DNA from: Bacteroidota bacterium | Lineage (GTDB): Bacteria > Bacteroidota > Bacteroidia > Bacteroidales > ML635J-15 | Direction of reading: 5' to 3' | Length of the DNA: 64,000 nucleotides | Assembly: GCA_029558535.1 (NCBI GenBank) | Contig: JAKQEK010000152.1 | Location: forward strand, 1-64,000 | In this document: positions 54,347 through 61,549 of the stretch, piece by piece | Layout of the letters: every line of letters begins with the position of its first letter | Numbering within the stretch: the stretch's first letter is position 1 | Made by a program: the position numbers and the translations under genes | Notes under the pieces: model-generated | What the model was told of the DNA's origin: nothing | Seen by the model: only the letters and a program-made list of their open reading frames with translations | The model's database searches: none

Positions 54347-56994
54347 GGCTTATGGCTGACTATTATCCATTGGCTGCCATTACAGACTAATACATATGTT
54401 TCCCATGCGGTAGTCATAGTAAGGCTAGGGCCGAGCTCAATTGAAGAGCTTCCGTCTACAACGTCAATCGTAATGCCGCTTCCTGCTCCGGCGCCTCCCA
54501 CGTAGATGGTGTAAATCTTGCCTACATATTTTGCGGATGGGGCGGGGAGGTGTGCGTCAACGTCTGGGACACATTCGATTATGTCATCATAAGGTAAAAC
54601 ATTGCCAGTTGCAGAGTGCGTCCGGAAAGTAGCGCCGTTATTGAGCTCAAAAGCGGCAGTTGCTAAAGCGCTTGTTCTTTGCCAATTAATTACACGGTCG
54701 ATTGAATCTTGCGTAGTTGCAGGGCTGCTGACCGGAAATTTATAATACCAGCCAGTGGGGTTGTCGTATTCGCGAAACGCGACGCCTGTTGTAGTGTAAA
54801 TTTCTGTAGCTCCTGCGCCTACTGTCATGATAAGGTCGGTTTCATTGAAATATCTAAGGTCGCCATTCCACAGTTCAAGCCTGTCAAAATCCTCTTCTCC
54901 TGTCCCATATTCCATTCGGGGCGCGGCATTGTCGGAACTTACATAGACTTTGCCGACTTCGCTGCCTACTCCGTTCTGTAAGTAGGGCCCCCAAGCCTCA
55001 ATGCCAATGCCAATGTTCCATCCGCTCCAAGGGTCGCCCATTGCCGATTCATCAGGGTCAGCATAACCAATGAACCAAGTGGTTCCGTCTATTACAGGGT
55101 CAGATAATACATATCTGGCTTCGCCTGATGTAATAGCCCCGTCTATCACATACATGTTTCCCGGCAAGTCACCCCACTCCAACACATTATCGTCTGACGC
55201 GCCTTCCCATAATATTTGGTAGGCAGCAGGGCCGCCAGTGGGGAAGGTGTAGGAAGCGGTATCCATTTCAAAAACGATATTTTGGTCTGTAGACAGAGTA
55301 ATGCCGACGCTGCCTCTAATGTTTATCTGGCTGGTGTCTGCGCCGTCTATATGGCTGAGGCTGCTAGGCAAGCTGCTGCTGCCGCTGACGACTAGGTCGC
55401 CTTGAGCGGAATTGACGGCGCCTATCCTAGTGGTAGAAGTGCTGTCTATGACAAAAGCATTGTTATTAGCATCTATCGTGACTGGCGCAGAGGGCAGGGC
55501 GCTTATAATACCATTACCATCAGCACCACTTGCAGGATCAACCCACACTAGTTGATTGTCGTCAGTAGGGCCTTCGCTCAATACTTGATTTGCTCCAGGT
55601 GCAGTAGTAGGAAATGTATATGTATAAGAATCTGAGCTAAAAGCCACACTTTCGGTACTATTATTTATAACGATCTTTGTTCCGTTTATTACATCGTCTT
55701 TATCGCCGAGCGTAATAACCCCTTGGTTGGAGTTATTAAGATGAAGCTGCATACCAGTTGTAATGCCTTCAGAATCGCCTAGCGACGTAATACCGCTTGT
55801 ATAGTCAATAGTTAATTTTTCACCCGAATTATAATTAGTTAATTCACCTAACTTTATTATTGACTCCCCTTCGTTATGAACAAGCCCCACTCCACTCGAA
55901 ATTCCATTTATATCACCAAAAGAAAAACTAGAATCTTCAAAGCTCAGGCTCAAACTCGACCCAGAATTACCCTCTTCTATATCTCCAAGTGTTATTGTCC
56001 CATCATTAATGTCGTAGCGTATTATATTAATATATCCATTGCCCAAGTCGTCAAAATGAAACCCATCTTGATCTAAAAAAACAACATTTCCATTTTCGGA
56101 ACCTAAACTAGTGCTTCCTTCATCATTATTTAACACTAGTTTATATTCGTTAGAATTTCCTTCTGTATCTCCAATCGTAATTAGATGACTTGACAAGTCT
56201 ATATCAACCCAATTTATTACATCGCCTGCTGAAGATATTCTAAGTCCAGTAGACGACCCGATTATTAACGGTGCAAAAGAATGAAAAGGATTTGTATTGC
56301 CTAAGCTAAACCCAGGATCAATATTGCTGATATTAAGCGTAGCGTTTGGCGCTTCATCGTCATAATCTCCAATTGATATTCCGTTCTCATTGCCTTTAAA
56401 TCCGAAATTATTTGGCTTATCGACATTCAATATAAGCATAGTTGCATCTATCTTAAAAGAATCTGTTTCTATAAGGAGGCTATTGTCAGATTCTATTTCC
56501 ACTCTATCATCAGGAAGATCAGAAATAAGCCCGTTCCCATCCCCTGCCCCGGCTATTTCTTGGTCTATTTTGCCTGTCATGTGCGTCCTTATGCAGGCAA
56601 GTAGGTTTTCGCTCAATCCCGGTATATACCGGGGCAGGCTGGCGTTAGGGGTTTCTTTAAGCAAGGCGCTTATCCCGCTAGGGGGGGAAAGCAATACGGT
56701 GTCGATGTCGTATACGTCAGCGTCAAGTATCCCCCCAGCAGAGCTATTTATAGTGTCTACTCTTAGCCTTGCGCACGTCACTCCTTCGGAAACATATATT
56801 ATGTCGCCTACTTCTACGCTGTCCAAAGGGTATTCCCCTGACGTGTCGTTAAAGAAGCCTACCACCGTATACTCTGGCCCGCTGCCCATAGCAGAAAAGA
56901 CGTTTAATGTCCCCCCAAAATACGTGCTCACCTGCGCCCCTAATGCCATTGAAACAAGGCAAGACATCAGGAATATCATATATCTCTTAACCAT
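54343..56994 (-). CDS. Tail-fibre-like protein C, inverted paralogue of fibre A
   Basis: An 883-residue protein. Its first 155 residues are almost identical to fibre A, including the signal-peptide-like start and the shared attachment domain. The shaft again has IGD/LGD repeats about every 25 residues, but with different sequence, and the YTFPTTAPGANQVL collar is identical at the DNA level. The C-terminal 350 residues differ from fibre A and end in VGKIYTIYVGG and ETYVLVCNGSQWIIVSHKP, a common fibre tip ending. Fibres A and C therefore share base and collar but differ in tip, suggesting different receptors. The gene is convergent with the late block and divergent from the gene at 57075. Confidence 0.75.
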   Translation of the reverse strand: MVKRYMIFLMSCLVSMALGAQVSTYFGGTLNVFSAMGSGPEYTVVGFFNDTSGEYPLDSVEVGDIIYVSEGVTCARLRVDTINSSAGGILDADVYDIDTVLLSPPSGISALLKETPNASLPRYIPGLSENLLACIRTHMTGKIDQEIAGAGDGNGLISDLPDDRVEIESDNSLLIETDSFKIDATMLILNVDKPNNFGFKGNENGISIGDYDDEAPNATLNISNIDPGFSLGNTNPFHSFAPLIIGSSTGLRISSAGDVINWVDIDLSSHLITIGDTEGNSNEYKLVLNNDEGSTSLGSENGNVVFLDQDGFHFDDLGNGYINIIRYDINDGTITLGDIEEGNSGSSLSLSFEDSSFSFGDINGISSGVGLVHNEGESIIKLGELTNYNSGEKLTIDYTSGITSLGDSEGITTGMQLHLNNSNQGVITLGDKDDVINGTKIVINNSTESVAFSSDSYTYTFPTTAPGANQVLSEGPTDDNQLVWVDPASGADGNGIISALPSAPVTIDANNNAFVIDSTSTTRIGAVNSAQGDLVVSGSSSLPSSLSHIDGADTSQINIRGSVGITLSTDQNIVFEMDTASYTFPTGGPAAYQILWEGASDDNVLEWGDLPGNMYVIDGAITSGEARYVLSDPVIDGTTWFIGYADPDESAMGDPWSGWNIGIGIEAWGPYLQNGVGSEVGKVYVSSDNAAPRMEYGTGEEDFDRLELWNGDLRYFNETDLIMTVGAGATEIYTTTGVAFREYDNPTGWYYKFPVSSPATTQDSIDRVINWQRTSALATAAFELNNGATFRTHSATGNVLPYDDIIECVPDVDAHLPAPSAKYVGKIYTIYVGGAGAGSGITIDVVDGSSSIELGPSLTMTTAWETYVLVCNGSQWIIVSHKP
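55536..55620. repeat. Short inverted repeat, copy B (fibre collar segment)
   Basis: Reverse complement of 21799-21883 with no difference seen over 85 bp. Confidence 0.85.
56539..56994. repeat. Long inverted repeat, copy B (tail-fibre 5' end)
   Basis: Reverse complement of 20365-20820. Identity is near complete over the first 320 bp from the start codon and falls off toward the shaft. The leader TTTAAAACAAAATGG is shared too. Confidence 0.9.
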
Positions 56995-57005
56995 TTTGTT
57001 TTAAA

Positions 57006-57012
57006 ATAAATA
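57006..57012 (-). promoter_or_regulatory. TATTTAT box before tail-fibre C
   Basis: The minus strand reads AATATTTATTTTAAAAC, 11 nt before the ATG at 56994, matching the box before fibre A. Confidence 0.4.
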
Positions 57013-57074
57013 TTGTTTTGTTTTGTTTTATATCAAAAACAAAAAAATCTTTATATTTTATTTAAATTGTTTAT

Positions 57075-57377
57075 ATGATAAAGTTCATTGTCTTTTGGGT
57101 TGCATTGAGAATTGCTGCGATCCCTTGTTCTACGGAAGATATTTATAACCCTCATTCGATTGGGCCACCTCCTTATCACAATGCCTGCTTTCAAACATAC
57201 AGGGATAGTTTTGTGGTGCAGTTTGATGGAAAAGACAAGCTTGACGATTTTATGAAAAATGCGCTTTTGCGCAATGATATTGACACTTTAATAGTACGGC
57301 AAGTAGACAGTACTGGGGTAAAAGGGCTTGAAAGCGGAAAAATATATTATCTGAACAGGAAAAAACCGCTATTTTAA
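57075..57377 (+). CDS. Small secreted or membrane-anchored protein, 100 aa
   Basis: The first 18 residues (MIKFIVFWVALRIAAIPC) look like a signal peptide or anchor; the Cys at 18 is preceded by Pro, so a lipoprotein site is not convincing. The mature part includes FVVQFDGKDKLDDFMKNALL and ends LESGKIYYLNRKKPLF. No family was recognised. It precedes the RuvC-like gene by 19 nt. Confidence 0.55.
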   Translation: MIKFIVFWVALRIAAIPCSTEDIYNPHSIGPPPYHNACFQTYRDSFVVQFDGKDKLDDFMKNALLRNDIDTLIVRQVDSTGVKGLESGKIYYLNRKKPLF

Positions 57378-57396
57378 ATAGAATAAGCATTTTTAT

Positions 57397-58188
57397 ATGG
57401 ATGATTTGATAATGGGACTGGATGTATCGACTTCATGTGTAGGTATTTCTATCTTCAATGAGGATGGGGGGCTTTTAGAGCTAACCCATGCGAACCCATC
57501 GCATGACTATAAGACGTTGAATCAAATGGAAGACCTCCATTATAAGGCAGTTATTTTAAAAGATTTTTTTATAGAGAAGAAATGGCACCTCACAAGGATA
57601 AAAAAAATTATAATTGAAGAACCTTTAATGGGGGCACAGGGGACAACGCATGTAGCTGCGATGTTAAATCAATTTCACGGGCTTTTTTACGCAAAACTAA
57701 AAGAGGTTTTCAATGACAGTGTTAAGATTTATTATATAAACGAGTATGAAGCAAGGTTGAGCGCATTCCCTGAATTGTCAGCATATGACAACAAAAAACA
57801 GAAAAACATATTGTGGAGGACAGTCCCTCAAAAAATAGGGGAAGTTCGGATAAAAGATTATAGGAAGATGTTGATACTGTTGTTGACAGCACAGCGATAC
57901 CCTGAAATTTCATGGGGGTTAAATAATAATAAAGCTATAAATGGTAAAAACTATGACATGGCGGATTCTGTAGCTACAGTGTTAGGGTTCATGCATCAGG
58001 CTGCGCTATGGAAGCCAGAGCCTCTTGATCTAAACAAGGGGCTTGAATTTGTAAAAGCGTATTTTGATTACCTTAAATGGGAAAAGACGATAAAGGGCAA
58101 TGCCCAAGAGAAAAAATCTTTAAAATGCCACTATCTTACTGACGTGTTAAAAATCAAAAATTATATCAATATTGATGTTTTTAATTGA
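57397..58188 (+). CDS. RuvC-like Holliday-junction resolvase
   Basis: A 263-residue RNase-H-fold protein. The first strand has the motif GLDVSTSCVGISIF with Asp9, the second acidic motif is IIIEEPL with Glu74/75, and the third is YDMADSVATVLGF with Asp187 and Asp190. These are the positions of the four catalytic acids of RuvC-type resolvases. The enzyme should cut branched DNA during replication and packaging, a job done by gp49 in T4. It lies upstream of the nuclease-SbcCD operon, so it belongs to the recombination region. Confidence 0.75.
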   Translation: MDDLIMGLDVSTSCVGISIFNEDGGLLELTHANPSHDYKTLNQMEDLHYKAVILKDFFIEKKWHLTRIKKIIIEEPLMGAQGTTHVAAMLNQFHGLFYAKLKEVFNDSVKIYYINEYEARLSAFPELSAYDNKKQKNILWRTVPQKIGEVRIKDYRKMLILLLTAQRYPEISWGLNNNKAINGKNYDMADSVATVLGFMHQAALWKPEPLDLNKGLEFVKAYFDYLKWEKTIKGNAQEKKSLKCHYLTDVLKIKNYINIDVFN

Positions 58189-58302
58189 AGAGTTGATTTT
58201 TATAATAGAAACAATGTTTTTATTCGACAGCAGTATTTAAGGCTGTGGCTCTTTCCTTCCTTTTTCCTATTACTATCCACATTGATTTTTTTAAGTAAAT
58301 AT

Positions 58303-58333
58303 TTTGTTGTATGCTTAATAAAACATATCTTTG
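58303..58333 (+). promoter_or_regulatory. Canonical Bacteroidota promoter of the nuclease-SbcCD operon
   Basis: TTTG at 58303-58306, a 19-bp spacer, then TATCTTTG at 58326-58333. Both boxes are perfect. Transcription should begin near 58340, only about 14 nt before the TTG start at 58354, so the mRNA is nearly leaderless. The rest of the gap 58189-58302 shows no gene. Confidence 0.75.
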
Positions 58334-58353
58334 CATGAAAACAAGATAATAAT

Positions 58354-59658
58354 TTGGTTGATATAACGCTTTATAAAGAATTGTCGGCTTCGGAAGTCTT
58401 CTTAGAGGAAGATAATCATATTTATATTCATAAAAAAACCAACAAGTTTTATAACTCAGTTACAGGGATAATTTCTTTGTTCGAAGAGGAAGTTGACTAT
58501 AGTGATATTATTTCAGGTCTGAGGCGGCAATATCAGTCATTTTATGACTGGTACTTTAAAATTCAAGAGGGAAGCCCAGCCGGATTTGTATATGCTTTGT
58601 CGCGTTATGTCAATTATCGTCAATTTACCGACAAAGAGGTTGCGGTCTGGCAGGGGAAAGCATATCAGCGCTATATTAGAAAGATAAAGGATTATGGGAC
58701 AATAGGTGAATTTTTGACAGAATATGATTATTTAGCTGCGGTAAACCCAGTCAAAAGAAACAAAAACATCTATTTAGATAGTTCATTAAACATAATGAGC
58801 GCAGCTTCGATAGAATCTATGTGGCAAGACATGACTGATATTGCAAATCGGTATGGCAATTTAGTTCATTTGATTATAGAACGGCATTTGTTGCAAAAAC
58901 AGGGCTTGTTATTTGAGGATAATTTTCTGCCTTCGATGTCAGGGCATTATTTGTGGATTAAATCGCATTTGCCTGTTTTTTATGAAAAATACCCTTACTC
59001 AAAGCATTCTTTTGAAGAGTATGAAATAGACTTGTCTTTAAGCCATTTAATTGAAGATATTGGTGAAAAATTTGATATGCAGAGGATTGATTTGGGGTTA
59101 TGCACCGTACCTGAAAAAAGGCTGTTATATAATAATTTGGCTGGCACTAAAGACATTGATACACATTTAGATAGTTTTTTTTTCAACACCGGAGATAATA
59201 AGACCAACAAAGATTTCACTATCACTTCGCCATACAATAAAAAAATGAAGCCTCCCTTTCATTGTTATGACGATTCTCATCTTACTCATTTTGCCATTCA
59301 ATTGAGCTTGTATTCTTATATGCAGGAAAAAACCTCTGGAAAAGAGGTTAAAGATATCTATGTGACTTATTATAACAGAAAATATAACGATTTTAAAATA
59401 TTTGAAATAGAATATAAAAAAAATGAAGCAGAATATTTGTTAACATATTATAACGAATGGATAGAAGAACGAAAAAAGCGGTATTTGGGTAGTTCGTTAG
59501 GGAATTATATTAAATCGAAAATCAAGGGGGAATGGATGGATCACTTCGCAAAAAACTTCTATTTCTGCATTGCAGAAAACAAAAATAAGGATAAAAATTT
59601 TTTTGTTGAGTATATCAACAATTATGTAGAAAAGCATAAAAATATAAAGATATGTTAA
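58354..59658 (+). CDS. PD-(D/E)XK nuclease
   Basis: A 434-residue nuclease of the RecB/Cas4/AddB-like group. Motifs in order: GNLVHLIIERHL (G-x3-H-x3-E) near residue 170, LAGTKDIDTHLD with the catalytic Asp near 268, DNKTNKDF with the catalytic Lys near 285, and HFAIQLSLYSYMQ (Q-L-x2-Y) near 315. The catalytic Glu before Lys is replaced by Asp-Asn (DNK), a tolerated variant. The start is TTG at 58354, because no ATG precedes the conserved part and the promoter lies immediately upstream. Its gene neighbours suggest DNA-end processing in recombination or host genome degradation. Confidence 0.78.
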   Translation: MVDITLYKELSASEVFLEEDNHIYIHKKTNKFYNSVTGIISLFEEEVDYSDIISGLRRQYQSFYDWYFKIQEGSPAGFVYALSRYVNYRQFTDKEVAVWQGKAYQRYIRKIKDYGTIGEFLTEYDYLAAVNPVKRNKNIYLDSSLNIMSAASIESMWQDMTDIANRYGNLVHLIIERHLLQKQGLLFEDNFLPSMSGHYLWIKSHLPVFYEKYPYSKHSFEEYEIDLSLSHLIEDIGEKFDMQRIDLGLCTVPEKRLLYNNLAGTKDIDTHLDSFFFNTGDNKTNKDFTITSPYNKKMKPPFHCYDDSHLTHFAIQLSLYSYMQEKTSGKEVKDIYVTYYNRKYNDFKIFEIEYKKNEAEYLLTYYNEWIEERKKRYLGSSLGNYIKSKIKGEWMDHFAKNFYFCIAENKNKDKNFFVEYINNYVEKHKNIKIC

Positions 59659-60731
59659 CAGCTAAAAAGTTATATGGTTTTGACGACGTAACGATCATAC
59701 CTGCCAGCATAAGCGATTTAACTTCAAGGAACGAAGTAACAGAGGATATTAATCGGTTGTTGTGGGTATCGCCAATGGATAGTGTCGTAGATGAATATAA
59801 TGCCTATCTTTTTTATGACAGCAGATTAAATGTGTGCTTGGCAAGGGGGGTGTGGAAAAATTTGGATTTAGAATCTATCCCACCTGTAATAATATCATTG
59901 ACTTTAGAAGAAGCACAGGGTTATATACATAAATCCAACCCAATGCTGCGAGCTTTTTTAAATGGCTATTATGACAGGCATGGCAAGTGCAGGGTATTGA
60001 TAGATGTCGCTAATGGGCATATGGTACAATTGTTCGATCTATGTAGGGCTTTTAAACGTTTGGAGTATGAATTTGAATTAGGCGTAGGAAATATTGCTAA
60101 CCCTGCGACGTATTTGGAATATGCTAAAGCAGGCGCGGATTGGGTTAGAGCTGGGATTGGTACGGGGTCAAGGTGCCACACGTCGTCTAAAACGTCCGTA
60201 CACTACCCTATGATAAGCCTTTTAGACGAGATGCACAGTTTAAAGGTTAAGGGGGGGCATGAGGCTAAGATCATAGCGGACGGCGGTTTTAGAGATAGTT
60301 CTGACATAGCAAAGGCATTGGCTGCTGGAGCCGACGGGATAATGTCGGGGGCTATTTTCAACAAAACCATCGAATCTGCCGGGAAAAAGTATGTTATCCC
60401 TAAAAAAAATGGCATATCTTTAAATTTAAAAAATTCTGTTGACAATGAATTAGCTAGGCACTATCGGGAAGAAGGTTATATTATAGAGGTAGAGTATAGC
60501 GGGATGAGTACTATCCGGGCACAAGAAAAATATAATGGAAACAACAAAAAATATGAAGAGGGTTTTTCTAAAAGAAACATAGTAGAGTATAATCTTGAAG
60601 AATGTTTGCATGAAATAAATTATGCTATCAAAAGCGCGTTTTCTTATTGTAATGCTAGGACGTTGAGAGAATTTAAACAAAATGCAGAACTTGCTTTGAT
60701 CAACAATTTAAACAACCATAACAGGCTATAA
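59652..60731 (+). CDS. IMP dehydrogenase / GMP reductase-like enzyme
   Basis: A 359-residue TIM-barrel enzyme. The start FDDVTIIPA matches ‘FDDVLL-P’ of the family. VLIDVANGH and GVGNIANPATYLEYAKAGADW follow. The active loop GIGTGSRCHTS has the catalytic Cys175, and IIADGGFRDSSDIAKALAAGADG and EYSGMSTIRAQ are the phosphate-binding and flap segments. The CBS domains of bacterial IMPDH are absent, as in GMP reductase. It interconverts IMP/XMP or GMP/IMP using NAD(P). Which reaction it performs is not decided by sequence reading. It overlaps the nuclease gene by 7 nt and precedes SbcD by 1 nt, so it is part of a recombination operon, an unusual place for it. Confidence 0.85.
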   Translation: MLTAKKLYGFDDVTIIPASISDLTSRNEVTEDINRLLWVSPMDSVVDEYNAYLFYDSRLNVCLARGVWKNLDLESIPPVIISLTLEEAQGYIHKSNPMLRAFLNGYYDRHGKCRVLIDVANGHMVQLFDLCRAFKRLEYEFELGVGNIANPATYLEYAKAGADWVRAGIGTGSRCHTSSKTSVHYPMISLLDEMHSLKVKGGHEAKIIADGGFRDSSDIAKALAAGADGIMSGAIFNKTIESAGKKYVIPKKNGISLNLKNSVDNELARHYREEGYIIEVEYSGMSTIRAQEKYNGNNKKYEEGFSKRNIVEYNLEECLHEINYAIKSAFSYCNARTLREFKQNAELALINNLNNHNRL

Positions 60732-60732
60732 G

Positions 60733-61542
60733 ATGATAAAAGTTATTATACATAGCGCAGATTGGCAATATAACGAATCTTCAGAACATGTCCATAACGC
60801 TTTCAACCATGCAGCGAAAGAATACTTCAAAAAAATGGCTGGCTATTCTTTAGAGTATGGGCGCGGCGGTTTGTTGCAGGTGATAGCAGGAGATATTTTT
60901 GATCGGAAAGAAAATTCTACCATTGGTGAATTCCTGAGAGTGAAAGATTTTTTGAAAACATGCTGTTCATATTCTGAAACAATCATTGTATTAGGCAACC
61001 ACGATTATGACATACGGAACAAGCAACGCCCGACTTTGTTAAGGCTATTAGTAGATAGTTTTGAAATAGACGGCCTGGTGTTTTATGAAAAAAGCGGTGC
61101 TTATGAATATAGTGACCAATTCAGGTTCTTTGTTTATTCTCATTTAGATTCTAGCAAGCGGCCAGACAATTTTGAAGAAAATCTAAAAAAAGATAGGTTG
61201 AACATTGGTCTGTATCATAACCCGTTAAGCAATGCTAAAGATTTCAACCCAAACGTAAAATATAACAAATACCCTACCCCAAGCATATTTGACGGCCTTG
61301 ATTGTGTCATGATGGGCGATATTCATAAGAGGCAGGTTATAAACCAAGAAAGAGGGGTTAAAGCGATATATAGCGGATCGCCTTACCAGCGCAATTGGGG
61401 GGAAGATGTAAATAATCACGGAATCGTAAAATGGGATATGTCGAATTTGTCTTTCGAATTTGTAGATTTAGACAGCCCATACAAGTTGATAAAATTGGAG
61501 GTGGATGCTAAAGAACAAAAATATAATATTTTAAATCCATAG
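60733..61542 (+). CDS. SbcD / Mre11-like nuclease (T4 gp47 counterpart)
   Basis: A 269-residue metallophosphoesterase. Motifs: HSADWQ (motif I), GDIFDRKE (motif II), LGNHDYD (motif III), GLYHNP (motif IV), and MGDIHKRQ with YSGSPYQRNWGE, typical of SbcD/Mre11. Motif I normally reads D-x-H; here it is D-W-Q, so one metal ligand is replaced. With SbcC it forms a complex that resects DNA ends and starts recombination-dependent replication. It begins 1 nt after the IMPDH-like gene and ends 7 nt before SbcC. Confidence 0.88.
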   Translation: MIKVIIHSADWQYNESSEHVHNAFNHAAKEYFKKMAGYSLEYGRGGLLQVIAGDIFDRKENSTIGEFLRVKDFLKTCCSYSETIIVLGNHDYDIRNKQRPTLLRLLVDSFEIDGLVFYEKSGAYEYSDQFRFFVYSHLDSSKRPDNFEENLKKDRLNIGLYHNPLSNAKDFNPNVKYNKYPTPSIFDGLDCVMMGDIHKRQVINQERGVKAIYSGSPYQRNWGEDVNNHGIVKWDMSNLSFEFVDLDSPYKLIKLEVDAKEQKYNILNP

Positions 61543-61549
61543 TAAGGCT

